From: Schistosoma haematobium | Lineage: Eukaryota > Platyhelminthes > Trematoda > Strigeidida > Schistosomatidae | Length of the DNA: 64,000 bases | Direction of reading: 5' to 3' | NCBI RefSeq assembly: GCF_000699445.3 | Contig: NC_067196.1 | Span: forward strand, 76,267,864-76,331,863 | Shown: positions 1-11,960 of the stretch, in pieces | How positions within the stretch are numbered: the first letter of the stretch is position 1 | How the letters are laid out: the number at the start of each line of letters is the position of its first letter | The notes under the pieces: model-generated | Told to the model about the DNA's origin: nothing | Seen by the model: only the letters and a program-made list of their open reading frames with translations | The model's database searches: none | Translations under genes and position numbers: made by a program

Positions 1-3000
1 ATGAATTGGTTTAATCTCTTCCTGAAGTGTTATATTTTCAAGATGTGTGTCTTAAAATCAAACCTGTCGCTGTAATCATTCCCTTGATCTCTCTATTTGC
101 GGAAAGCATAGAGAAGTTTCTTATATTGTGACTGAGAAAAGAGTTCAGATATCATGTATATTACCAAACCATTGAAATATAATTAACATTTGAATGAGAA
201 TATAGACTCTCTTATCGAGATAAACCTGATTAATCAATCCATACGAAAAGGTCAATCAATAATCTAACCAAAGGTCAACGGAATAAATAGTCAAATTAAA
301 TACAAGGATAATTCAAGGTAATGAAACCTACGAGGATAGCCAATCGCAATCACAACCATTAGATTAAACACCTTTCGAGTAACTAAAAAGCTAGCTCGTA
401 CGTAGAGTAAGTACTGGTGTTGTGCAGTACGACAATGGAAACTCCGTAATTAAACTATATTGTTCAGAGAACAAAAACTATTTTAAGTTGATTATTTGTG
501 GAAAGGCTATTGTGTTTATCTCTTAAGGTATCAAAACTGGGAATTAATTTTTCAATCTTTAAAATCCACCTATCACATAAATCTCAAGTTTTAGGTGAAA
601 GTCTTAAGGATCTTCTCCATATAAGTTTCTACATTAAGTAATAATAAAATAAATGTCGCCTAATTATGTGCCCTGTTAGGAGTATACACTACTTTACTCC
701 AATAACTTTGCAAATTATGACCGTCAGAACCATCAGTAACAGTTTATACTACTGAATCACTAAAAGCAGATTATAATTGTTGATATTTTTCGCTTTTGTA
801 ATTACTTAAATGCTATTTGATGTGAGTGACAATATCACTTACTGTATAATAAATCACTCTAGTGTCCGAAGGTCAACAATTCATATAGTCGAACGAAATC
901 CGGGTAATATGTCAAGATTATTATTAAATCCCTCTTTTTCTAAGAGACATAATATAAAATGTTACTTGTTAGATGACGTTTTGATATAAAAACATGAAAT
1001 CGAAAAAGATGTCAGGGTTTTACTTTCATACAGGCTATTCGCTGTACTAATATGTCTATATTACACAACTATTGGTGCACAGACACAAAAATAATCACGT
1101 TTTCTAAGTTTAAGTGACATTTCATTTGTATACTGGTACATTAAAACGCTTATCCATTTGATATGAACCAATAACAATATATAAACCTACCGATCAATAG
1201 GTCTTCATATTAACCTCAAGAGGATTTAGTTACTAGCTTTTGGTTGCATCCTTTCTTTTTGATAAATGGTGTAATTGAGGATCATCTGGTCGTTCGATCG
1301 AATCATTCATTGCTACATATCATATTGTTCATATGTTGATTATTATTCCTAATATTTAAAGTAATTTATCACGTTAAAAATGTTGAAATTCAATATTTCA
1401 TGGAGTTTTCAATTATGGTCAATTTCTCTTTGTTTACAGATTTAATCTTTTTATATTTTTCAATTCCTTACTCAGGAGTTCAAATCAATCTGATTATTTA
1501 CTACTTTTCAAAAAAGGCATTATTAATTAGGACGGGTGTGTTATTCTATTATCTGAAATAGTCAGATTAAGCAAACTTTATTATGTATATAAATTTGATG
1601 CTTGAAGTTTCCAGTTGTTATGCTACTTTTTGTTACGACTGGAAAGATTTTTAACCACAAAGAAAACTGCTGTTAGCATATATGATTCAGATGATCGTTT
1701 ACTGTCAAAATATCCTATCATTTTATACAAATTTATTAGAGGAAACACAGGATTCAACATTGATAATGCTGTCTAGAGTGAATTGAAAACCCTCATACTA
1801 GTTGGGAAAACAGAAATATCACGTAGTTTAAAAACAATAGAATACCTAAATCTGTCTAACTAAAGAATAAAATACTTATAACGTTGAGATTAGAATCCCA
1901 CTTTCACCTTTATTTCAGATTCACAGCGCCTATAGGTATGATTAGTGTAAAGTGGGGAATATTTTCACAATACAACCCATTCACTAGATCGACTGCCTCA
2001 AATAAATATTTAGTGAAATAGCAAATTAATATATATCAAGGAGACGGACAGTAATGACACAACCACTATTTATTTTCGCGGTAGACCACTCCACATATAA
2101 ATAATTAGAGGTTATAGTATCACTGTAAAACAAAATAGTTAGTAAAACTGTCATTTACTGTGTAATCTAATGACTTGATTACGGAATAAACAGACAATAA
2201 ACAACTAACTTTTTTGTAAAGTCTCAATTGACTCGCCCAAAAAAACACGATATTGTACATAAATGTGAACAGACATGAATCTGAAATTTATATATCCTGT
2301 TTCTTAGATTTGTTCATTAAAACTTTAAAAAGCTGCGAATTTACATAACCAGTTAGTACTGACCACCAAGATGATGTAATGGGCAACTTCCCAAATTATC
2401 AACTGAATCTTATTCAACCAATTTTATAAATCAGCATTCATTTTCTTACCGATAACATAAGTTATAGAAATTCACATAATCACCTTTAATCAATGAGCTC
2501 AAAAGAGAATTTATATTGATCATTTCTAAAACCAAAACATTCTCCTGATCAAATGATCTCACAGTGAAAAACAACTTACATCCAGTGTACGTTTTTAATC
2601 TCTCATCACTATACTTGTGAACCGATAATAATTAAATATTAATGATTTTTTTCATTCATTTTATAAAACCATGACTTCAAAGGTTTAGAAGGATTTGTTC
2701 TTAATATAGTTTTTTTCATTTATTCATATTATTAACTACTATTTAGCATTGAGTAACTTGCACTGATCTATTTATTTAACCTCTTAATGGGAAATTTATA
2801 ATTCATACACTACCCTTTATGTAATCTGTAGACAATTTGTTCTTATCAAACTTCTAACTGCTTCCTAGTCGTTCAGAAATTTCCGATACATACATTAATA
2901 GTACCATTATACAAGGTTTTATACACCATAATCAATGAAGTTCATTTCGAACCATCATAAGAAACAAGAAAAGGAAACAACATAAAAGTTAAAATTGATC

Positions 3001-3770
3001 AGTATTTATACGTTGGGGATAATGTCACTAAAAGAAAAGGGTGAAGTTGAAAATGACAACAAAACTGACAAGAGAATAAAAACAAATTTTTAACAAATGA
3101 GTGATAATCAAACACCCAGTCGACATAAAATTCAAGTAAACATCGTGAGTGATGGTCAGTGGAATTTCCTCATATTTTCAATTATAAATTACAATAAAGA
3201 GGGAATGTAATTGACAAATGTTAAGATATGACTATTTTACCATGATAATAAGAGGTTCACCATATTTTATTTCTGAATATAAAGGTCATATCCAAAGGGA
3301 TTGATAGTGAAGGACTCTGCGAAACAGAATCAAATTAGTATTCATTGCTTGTTAACTATTTTACATACTTTTATGTTATCCACATTGTGTTTACTATCGA
3401 CAAGATGTCTATTAATCGTACTTGTGAATACTTAGCATCCCTACGAACACACCCTTCGAGGAGCATGTTCAACCAACCTTATAGATACCCTTCATCCAGT
3501 CCGTACAATGTACCTGCTTAAAAAAGTACGTACAACGTACCAAGATACGTACCTAAAGTATATTTGGAGGTGACTTTAGAAGGATAGTGATCGACTTTTG
3601 ATGGGTCTTAGGGACATGTGGTGTCATACACAGAAAATAGTTTGAGAGCAATAAATATTCTCTATAGCTCCATATCGTTCTTTTTATCAATCCTGCCTGA
3701 AAATTCGTCACCTTAGAATGGGAGATGGATGGAGAGATGATGAATTCATGTTATTCTGTAAATATTGTCG
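1..3770. other. AT-rich DNA, no recognisable gene
   Basis: No open frame with recognisable protein similarity, no tRNA-like box pair and no copy of the repeat families seen later in the window were found. The only local oddity is a cluster of short near-palindromic GTAC-containing words around 3500-3560. It is best read as intergenic or intronic DNA. Confidence 0.6.
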
Positions 3771-3789
3771 TTCTTACTCTCCTTGAATT

Positions 3790-4275
3790 TTGTGACTGTT
3801 AAATTCACGAGTTAGTCTAAGATAGACCACCGTTGAAAACCCGGAAGCGCTGGACGGCCGTCTCGTCGTTGTACGGGACTCATCATCAGTGCACATCAAC
3901 GATCCCGCGTGCGGGATCTGAACCCAGGATCTTCGGTCCCACTCACAAACGTTCAACCACTATACCACTGAGTTGACATCCAATGGTGTTAATATCTAAC
4001 TTCGATTAATCCTTGATCTTGCGCAACCGTTAGTCCATTTTCTGAGGCAGTTAACTGTCCCGCATCCGATACGGATTGGACTCCACTGGTTACAGATTCT
4101 CACTAGAACTCCAGGAAGTTCATCTTGACGCTAGTCATTGGTAAGTACATCGTTATTGTCAGAATGGGGGTTTATGGAGATTATAGTACTGTAACAGTTG
4201 AACGCATGAGTCGATCTAAGCTAAAGCATCATTGAAAACCTAGAAGCACTAGACAGCCGTTTCGTTCTATTTAAA
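3790..4275 (-). mobile_element. Hammerhead-bearing tRNA-derived SINE (Sm-alpha-like), copy 1
   Basis: Read on the minus strand, 3970-3895 resembles a tRNA gene: an A-box-like TGGTATAGTGGTTGA is followed by a B-box-like GGTTCAGATCC. A degenerate hammerhead core lies at about 3888-3838, with a 3-base insertion in CUGAUGA and GAGA in place of GAAA. A second 3' half-core, GACGAAACGGC-like, lies near 4265-4240, so the region probably holds the end of a neighbouring unit. Such SINEs with a pol III promoter and an embedded hammerhead are known in schistosomes as Sm-alpha. This copy is decayed and its ribozyme is unlikely to be active. Confidence 0.7.
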
Positions 4276-4406
4276 CCTATCGGAAGAACAGGATGTGTCA
4301 TATTATTGTCATGGTTAAATACTGAATTTAATAGATTTAAATCTGTACTAATATTGAATTACAAATGAAATATTCTAAACCAGTATAATTTAATCTCTCC
4401 AATTTC

Positions 4407-4408
<2 letters not shown>

Positions 4409-4460
<52 letters not shown>
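4409..4460. repeat. (TA)n microsatellite
   Basis: About 26 uninterrupted TA units. Short frames through it are artefacts. Confidence 0.95.
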
Positions 4461-4463
<3 letters not shown>

Positions 4464-4504
4464 AAATAAATAAACCTGATATTTTCCTGTTGTTATACAT
4501 ATAA

Positions 4505-5835
4505 TTTCCCTCTTCTTCGAGTAGATCATATAAGTGTTGGAACCTGCTGCTGAGAGCTATCTTGAATTCGTTCAGTTTCTCAGTATCTCAAAGGAGAGCT
4601 GTGTTAAAATTTTGTGGCGCTTCTTGTCCGGTTGTCCAGTACTTATTTAACTTCAGTTTATCTTGGCCACCATCAGAAAGAAAATGCCTCATGCATGTAT
4701 ACGCACACACGAAGTTTCATCAAAGCTGTGCAAACAAGAACGGAAAGCACTAGTAGGATAGGAAACTTAAAGTTCTAGGATCACCAAATTACTCTTCAGC
4801 GCATCGGAAGCTGTCATCCAGTGCTACATTCCCACCAACGATAACAGTTTAGACGATAAGGATCAATTTTTCGAAAATCTGAAGCTGATTGTGTAGAAGT
4901 GCTCAGAAAAAACCTGACAATACTGAAGTGAAATCCGAACTACAAGGCCAGAATGGACAACACCGTGTATTAAGGTATTTTGAAAACACGTGGACTGGGT
5001 GAAACGGACGTGAATTGTGAGTTAATTGTTAATCAAAAGAATGATCATAAGTAATACATCATAGTGAATTCATACGGTGAACTACAGTGCAAAATCATGT
5101 ATGGAGGACAGTTGTATGATTCATTTCAAGTGACTGGTGTCAGACAAGGCTTCTTACTCTCTCCATTTCTCTTCCTTCTGTTGATCGACTGTTTTATGAA
5201 AACCTCCACACCTCCAAGGAAGCACACAATACAGTAGACAACTAGGATTCATTTGGGCGATTTCCACTTCATAGATGACCTAACCCTTCTACCTCATACA
5301 CACGAACAAATGCAGACGAAAACTCCTAGTGTACCAGCAGCAGACTCTGTACCAGTAGGCCTCAACATTCACAACGGAAGAAAGCAATATTCCCAAATAC
5401 AAAACAACAAGCACCAAACAAGTCACACTTGATGACGAAGTTATGGAACAGGTGGAAGCTTTCATGTACATGGACAGCATCACTGATAATCATGGATGAT
5501 CTGATATGGGTATGAAAACTCAGATTGGTAGTACACGAACAGTATTCCTACCTTTGAAGAATATCCACAACTCGAAACAAGTGTCATAAAACAACAAAGT
5601 TACAATTCTCAACACCGACATTGAAACAGTTCTATTGAATGGAATTGAAATTTGAAGAACTGCCAAAAAACATCAGAACGGCGCATGTATTAATAAACAG
5701 CTGCCTACACAAGATACTTCACATACATTGTTTGCAGACCAGCTCCCAGTTGTGGAGGAAATTATGGAGAGGCGATGGAGATCGATAGGGCACGTTTTTG
5801 TGGAAACCATCAAACCACATCACAAGGTAAGCTGC
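4505..5835 (+). pseudogene. Scrambled RTE-type retrotransposon copy (J)
   Basis: From about 4790 the plus strand encodes degenerate endonuclease sequence (a CYxPTNDxxxDxKDQFxExL-like stretch) and then, from about 5080, reverse transcriptase C-terminal sequence with a GGQLxxSFxVxxGVRQG-like run and an FxDDL-like catalytic box near 5270-5285. The end of the RT region, with its SIGH-like motif, is reached near 5800. Many stops and frame changes are present. The segment 4505-4680 belongs to the same element (the region just after the endonuclease) but is in the opposite orientation, so this copy is rearranged as well as mutated. The endonuclease C-terminus to RT motif A is missing from the sense part. 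Confidence 0.75.
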
Positions 5836-5944
5836 AAATTGAGATTGTCAAGTGGTGAACTGAAGAAGATATGATATCGGGAATCGGAGTCAGAAATCGA
5901 GAGAATGAATAAGACTTATCAACAAGTGGAGAGGCGATATGAAG

Positions 5945-6100
5945 ACAGAATTGGTTTTACACTCCAGGTCTCTAACCTATTTCCTAGCATGGGACTCCTC
6001 AGAAGTGCCCTTCTACGATTTCGACCCGGGACTCAACCCTGGACCTTCGATCTCACGGACAATCAAATTGATCTCAATCATAAACTGACTTTAACCGATT
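5945..6100 (-). mobile_element. SINE fragment, tRNA-like part
   Basis: On the minus strand, about 6060-6020 reads as a B-box-like GGTCCAGGGTTGAGTCCCGG. Near 6005-5990 there is a CTGAGGAGTCCC-like word matching the hammerhead 5' half of the other SINE copies. The rest is decayed. Homology is by eye to the copies at 3.8, 21 and 23.5 kb. Confidence 0.5.
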
Positions 6101-6387
6101 CATAATTCCAATGAAAATGAAACCCCTAACGCAATCGAAAGCCCCAATGGTCAATCAATATACCCTATTTTGTCAATCTACTTATGTTTAGTGAGTAGTA
6201 TACTTTTAAATTCACAGATATTACCTTTTATTTTCTTAATATCACCGTTTAAAATTTTGTTTATATGTACTTAGATTATTCAAGAAAATTTCACGTAATT
6301 AAACGAACAGAAACGAAATTGATCTTACAATTTTTGTTGTGAATCTGCTACAACCATTTGGTTTTATATCAGAATAAACAAAATAAG

Positions 6388-6580
6388 ATTACAATTTAAA
6401 ATCCAAATAGCGTATATTGAGTTAAAACTAAACAAAGTGTTTATTTTGTTTAGCCACTGGTTTAGCATAGATTAATTGAATCATGTATTCAACATTAACC
6501 GATATTTATTGCGTAATTATTTAGGACAGCGAAACAATGAAAAGTCATTGACTAATTGAGAGGATTTGACAGAAACATCG

Positions 6581-6582
<2 letters not shown>
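6388..6582 (+). repeat. TA-tailed dispersed repeat, plus copy
   Basis: This 195-bp block ends exactly at a (TA)n run and has a nearly identical partner, reverse-complemented, at 13470-13664. The partner also has its (TA)n run on the corresponding side. No coding potential is seen. The family is not recognised. Confidence 0.75.

Positions 6583-6641
<59 letters not shown>
6583..6641. repeat. (TA)n tail of the dispersed repeat
   Basis: About 29 TA units directly follow the 195-bp repeat. The open frame through this tract is a low-complexity artefact. Confidence 0.95.
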
Positions 6642-6644
<3 letters not shown>

Positions 6645-7009
6645 ATGGCATATGTAATGGCGTATTAAGCACCTATTCAGTGCTCTCTCTAGATTTCAAT
6701 AGCTCTCCAGATAATGTCAATCTGTATGAAATCTTTTGGAAGTTTAGAAGATCCCTTTTCTTCAATCTTGAACAAATCATCTAGTCGAATAGAATATGAA
6801 ATTAATAACAGTAAAAAAAAGGTACTTTGTAATTATAATGAAAAAGTAATCATTTAAAATTCCCATGTACACACAAGTTATTTCTATTAGTGATCAGTTA
6901 CCTAAACAAACAAATAAATATGTTTTGAATCCAAAGTTTAAGGTTTATCTATTTGAAACATTATTTGAAAACGTTATTCACTAAATCAAATCGATACATT
7001 AAATAATAT

Positions 7010-7860
7010 CTTGATGGAGATGGAAGTAAATATTGCTCGCAGAAAATATGCTATAGATGAATTAACAGAAGACTTTAAGTGTCCACTTCATGGATTATGT
7101 CACAAATATAACTAAGGTAATATCAGACAAGATTTGTATCCAACTTCTCAAAAGCCTAGAAAATCAATCGTTTCAAAATAAGCTTCCAATTGAACCAAAT
7201 AGATATGTTCATAATTTTTCTGTGGTAGATGAAACTGCATAAAGCATATTGATACATACATCCAATTTGAAAACTTAGATCGTCAGACATCAGATCTAGT
7301 TCCGACCTCTGATCAAGAACTTGAACTTTCCAAATCAGATCAAATTGATTACTGCTATCAGTTTATGAACAGCAGATATAACTACAGAAGCATTTTAACT
7401 AAAAAACACAAGGAGGCTGTCAATGAACTAATCAATTGCGAGGATTCGATCATGACGAAACCTGACAAAGGGACAGGAACTGTCCCACTCAACAGAAAAG
7501 TCTATAATGACAAAAAGAATAACATCTTGGATGTTCAACTAAAATTCCAGAAACTAATTGATCAAAAAGATGTCAGTAATAATATAGAGAATGAACTGAC
7601 TAGTTCTTTAAAAAAGCTCACAGATCAACAGGTGATTCCATCAAACATATACGAAACAATTAAGCCGATAGTTACCCATACAACCAACATGGAGCAATTG
7701 TTTATGGTGATATACCGTGTTAACAGCAGTCTGCTTAAATCCGTCAGACTGTGAGTCCTGAAGATGGCTAAAGCAATTGCTATTCGGATTGAAATGCCAG
7801 AACTTTGCATCCAAAAGAAATATACCCTAACCAACTTTGGGCCTAACTAGTTAATAATCA
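7010..7860 (+). pseudogene. Penelope-like element fragment (reverse transcriptase N-terminal part)
   Basis: The frame open from about 7260 to 7754 carries a DLVPTSD-like stretch, then the Penelope-type signature IMTKPDKGTGTVPLNR (near 7467-7513), followed by a DV..KF run and ENELTSSLKKL..VIP..IY..IKP. These are the residues leading up to the LYGLPKxHK motif of PLE reverse transcriptases, which is where this copy loses similarity. The RT core with catalytic aspartates is absent. After the frame stops, 7758-7800 contains a CCTGAAGATGGC word of the kind found at PLE ends, where hammerhead-like motifs are known. The fragment is truncated and inactive. Confidence 0.75.
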
Positions 7861-8099
7861 ATTTTATGATATGGTGACGTGATTTGATTAATGTTCATTT
7901 TCTATATCTTAAACTTATCAACACTTTATTATTAGCATCCACCCCCATCTATTAATTTGTACCCAATTCATATTATCTTTCTCACCCCATGTTGACCATA
8001 TTTATTCTGATCACTAATGTCACAACTTCATTTCACTTTTAAACTGATTCAAGTTAACACTTCATATTAGTCAACCTCAACATTAACGATTTAATTTGA

Positions 8100-8290
8100 T
8101 TTGATAGGACAAACAACAAACCTTAGTTCATATATTATAATTTTAAATGATGTACTTTGCCTCAAACCTGGTCACGTTTTGAACTGTTAATTTGGATATA
8201 TAATTGTAGAACCTGACGAGGAATTATTAAAAAGAATATTCTTCGTTCATATTAATTGTGTTTTACTATAATGGGAGTTTTTCAGTGATT
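8100..8290 (+). repeat. Repeat shared with 25735-25860
   Basis: The run from about 8165 (GTCACGTTTTG) through an AAGAATATTCTTC palindrome to about 8285 recurs with divergence at 25750-25860. Its position after the PLE fragment suggests it is PLE 3' sequence. A CTGACGAG word at about 8214 could be half of a hammerhead core, but no good GAAAC partner is seen. Confidence 0.45.
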
Positions 8291-9734
8291 AACTAATTTG
8301 TTTGTAAATTCAAACTTTTATATATCTTAGCCTTTAAAGAAACTTAAAGTATAATTAGGAATCTAGAATCAATCAATCATTCCGTCAATTGTCTGTTACC
8401 TATTTGAATTGCATACTTACTATAGTCTTGAATAATACCAAGAATGAAGTTGTTTACAGATTAAACTAGTTAGGCCAGGATTTATCAAGTGATTATAACG
8501 ATAAAACATTTATAACAGACGATATTTCCTCAATTTAACTTGATTTGTCATATTTATTTTAAAGTTTCAATTGATAAAGTATACACAATGTAACTTTATC
8601 GTATTAAGTCTAATATAATTGGATTCACTAGTAATTCCCATAACAGCGGGCTTCCGTTTGAAAATCAATACAAATTATATAATGATATAATTTTTTAGAG
8701 TCTACCTACCATTCAGCTATTGTTTAAATCTTATTATTTCATATTTCTTATGATTGCTAGAATCAGTTAATCACTTTTCAAGATAGCCAGTTCTGAACAA
8801 CATATTCGCTAATTTTTAATTGTTGTACAATAGTAATGTTAGTTCTCAATGGAAACAATCAGTAACAAATTGCGATTAATATCACTGTGATTTTCTTACA
8901 AAATTATTATCGACAATGTGTTTGCGCGGTAAAAATACAGTACAAGGACTAGCTAAATATAATCAAGTAAACTACATCCGAACATTTACGCGAAACAATA
9001 AAATGACTTGTTTTATCAGGTAAAGTAGGGTGTAAAGACAGACGTGCTCGGCATATCAAATGCTCGTTTTCATCTCTAAAGATTGTGCGTAACAGACAAA
9101 TCAACACCATTTCTAATTCATAACACTACAGTCTTAATCTTGAAACAAAATATTAACCTGATGATGAGACTATAAATTTTACGGACGAACTAATCTGATG
9201 ATGTCCCTTTGGACATTTGTGTGAAATTGATTGATCCAAATAACTACAGAGCACCTTTGCATTATAGTTGACGCCAGTTCGTGATGCGAACTGTATGCGT
9301 AAACATCGAATTCTAGCTAACACTGAACACCGAAATGTTACTAGGAATAAATGATGATGGGATTCTGGAAAGTTTGTTTGGGTCGTTTTGAGGATTCGAG
9401 AAGATGGGAAATGTCTAGCCATGAGGATGAGTTTATATGTGATTGTTTAGTTGATTTGTGGTTAGAGTAACCTGTCATGTGAATATATTAACTGATTAGT
9501 TATATGAGATTTGTGTACCTTTTGTAAAATGTTTATTTTCTTGTTCATCGATTATCGAAGAGTGATTTCTGATTTGTTGAGAAGTGGTTGAAAATTTATT
9601 CTGGTTGTTATTAGCTCATCCCTATGTTGTACTTTTATTTCAGTTTGAAACATAATAGTTTATCCCTTTTGACTGAAATTTAATGAGGATGCACATAGCC
9701 TTCCGAAGTATAATCTAATCCATTTCATATTATC
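8291..9734. other. No recognisable feature
   Basis: AT-rich sequence. A somewhat more balanced stretch at 9153-9422 has an 89-codon minus-strand frame, but its residue pattern shows no domain and it is not called a gene. Confidence 0.5.
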
Positions 9735-9960
9735 TTATCATTAATCATACCCGTCACATATGTCAGTGGTTATCTGGATTTAATAATTAAGTGGATAACG
9801 TGATGGATTGTGAAGTGAACAGTGGTGGATTCGAGCCTCACAGTGAACGTCGGATCTGGTTTACAGGTACACTGTACTGACGAGTCACAAATAAGACAAA
9901 ATGAATATCTTGAATTCCACCTCTACTGTATTTCGTCTATTTCATACGATACTTCCACCT
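9735..9960 (+). mobile_element. SINE with hammerhead-like core, plus strand
   Basis: A B-box-like GGATTCGAGCC at about 9827-9837 has a loosely matching A-box upstream. A hammerhead-like segment lies at 9864-9925. This is a different, more diverged subfamily from the copies at 3.8 and 21 kb: after its core it reads ATGAATATCTTGAATTCC, not the CGGCCGTCC-type sequence of those copies. Confidence 0.6.
9864..9925 (+). ncRNA. Hammerhead ribozyme-like motif (one core base changed)
   Basis: CTGACGA (9877-9883) fits the conserved CUGANGA box. It is followed by a short stem II, GTC...GAC, across 9884-9897, and then AAAA (9898-9901) where GAAA is required. The G-to-A change at the first position of that box is expected to abolish most activity. 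Confidence 0.5.
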
Positions 9961-10411
9961 TCCTTTTTCACCACATAAAATGCATATTATAAATACATTC
10001 ACATATTTTTTCAGAATGTCTACAACTAAGAACAAGATGTGTTTCCATTAGTGTAGAAAAAACGACCATGTTAAAAGTATCAAGTGTCCACTTTATTACG
10101 TATTGATTTTGCAGAACACGTGAATTAATTAGTTTCTAATTCGATTACTTTTATTTACATAATGTTCGTAAAGAAATCATTTTATCAATGGTTCACTGAA
10201 TAGTAGGGAAGATGGTAAATTAATAATATAAGAGTAGATAACGATTTTTAGGCACAACTCCTTCATATCGATTTAGTAAAAATGTTAACTGCTGTAATTT
10301 CTTCTTCGTACGTTTTTAGAGAATTTAATAATAAAGATCATGTTGGTGATGATGAATTTTCTACATAACTATACATGGTTATGAGAAAGCTTTACGAAAA
10401 AAATTAAACAT

Positions 10412-10805
10412 TGTTGTGGATGCGGAGGAATAGACCAATAATTATCATGTTAAGTCCAATGGTGTCCTTGGACTTTAAATGGACATTTCCTATTGGTCGA
10501 TATCTGTTCACTTGTTGAATATTGTACAAAATGTTGTTTTCTATTTTATGGTACGATGTGGTATGCTTGGTTAGTATATAAATAGAGTATGTTTGAAATA
10601 TAATGATTCATATCTCAGAGGCTGTGACTTGTGTTCTGGACTCAACTGACTGGGCTAGACAGGGAAGCGAGACCAATCGAGACTCTAGGCCGTCCGTTCG
10701 TGTTTACGTGTCACTGTAATCGGTCGATAAGTACGCTGCTCTCTAATTTTCCAGTCAAGGACACAACAATTAGCACAGGGTAAAAATCGAACCCAAGTCA
10801 TAACG
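10412..10805 (+). mobile_element. Solo LTR, family X, with 5-bp target duplication
   Basis: The 394-bp block starts TGTTGTGGATGCGG and ends in AACG (expected CA, one base changed). It is flanked on both sides by AACAT (10407-10411 and 10806-10810). It matches the element at 29180-29537 along its length apart from a segment of roughly 40 bp present only here. A TATA-box-like TATATAAA lies near 10575, as expected for an LTR promoter. No internal retrotransposon sequence is attached, so this is a solo LTR left by recombination. I could not assign the family name. Confidence 0.8.
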
Positions 10806-10810
10806 AACAT

Positions 10811-11650
10811 AATTTAATTAATGAGGTTATGTAGCAATATTTCTACACTCTAAGCATCTTAAAACTGATAATCGTCATTGAAAAATAAGTTAACTTCCGA
10901 AAATCACAAAAGTTCAACGTATTTTATTAACTCCGTTCTGAAGTACTTCTACTTATTGAGGAATGAAACGTAGGTTCGAAATTATGTGGTCACTTTAAAA
11001 ATCTCTCAAGCTCGTCTCTCTATTATACTTTTAACGTTCATATTGAACTGGATTAGATGTTTCATCATCTGAATATGAAAAAATTCTGACTGGAAAGTCA
11101 GTTTTATGGGAGATGAATAGTAAATGAGCAACGAAAAGTATAAACTCTGAGAGAAAATTGCTGGTAATCATCAATATTATAAGACATGCCTAAATGAAAC
11201 TGAACTTTCTTTCATCTTTCTACATTTGGTCAAATTTAAATGTTATGTAATTTAGTGTTCGATACTTTCTCTGAATACTACTTACATATATACTTATATT
11301 TATATATACTACAGACTTTATGACATTAATTAATGTTCAGTAAACCATTATTGTTAACCTAAAAAATGGACAAGATGATTGGATGGTAATTAATTTGATC
11401 AAATGAGAGAAAGTGCACTTGATCATGAATTCATGAAAATAATTTACAATTTTTACAATAATCATTCATTAGAAGACACCATAAATATTGTGTGTGCATT
11501 TGAATACGATATTACAGGAATGATGAATAAACGAAAAAGCAAATGAATAAATAAATTTTTAATTGGTTTTCATCATGCCCAACTTAATAGTAGAGAGTGA
11601 AGTAGTTTCATCAGATTTAGTGGTTGTTTGTGTGTGATAAAATCTTGGTA
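10811..11650. other. No recognisable feature
   Basis: AT-rich sequence without coding signs or members of the repeat families listed here. Confidence 0.5.
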
Positions 11651-11654
11651 GTGA

Positions 11655-11960
11655 TTTGAGAAGTTGTGTTCCGATTTGTCAACTTGCGTCAGTTGTGGTG
11701 CAGGCGAAAAATCTGTAAGTCAAGGAAAAGTCGTGTATGGCGTACAGTAATTAGTTCTGTTCTACTTTGTGGCTGTGAAACATGGTTTATGAAAGTGAGA
11801 GAAATGAGTATGTTTCAGGTCTTTGATCAGAGATATCCTGGAAGTACTGAGCGTGCACGGTGAAGCGATATCCTTGATGTTAATTGATCCACGATATCGT
11901 GTGATGATCAACCAATGTTATTTGTGATGACATTCTCACTCATAACATGACTGAATCCTA
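11655..11960 (+). pseudogene. RTE-type reverse transcriptase C-terminal remnant (K)
   Basis: The plus frame 11666-11863 reads LRQLW..R, SVLLCGCETW and FQVFDQR, matching the region after the RT catalytic domain in RTE-type elements (the usual form is LLYGCETW ... VFDHRC). It belongs to a different subfamily from copies A-J. It is short and 5'-truncated, and degrades after 11863. Confidence 0.65.

Noticed and set aside
3497..3560. GTAC-rich near-palindromes as a regulatory cluster
   Set aside because: Short, irregular, and not associated with any gene or repeat.
6566..6784. 72-codon frame through a TA repeat
   Set aside because: Most of it is alternating Tyr-Ile encoded by the microsatellite.
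8210..8250. Hammerhead starting at CTGACGAG
   Set aside because: No GAAAC box follows at a suitable distance. Only half a core is present.
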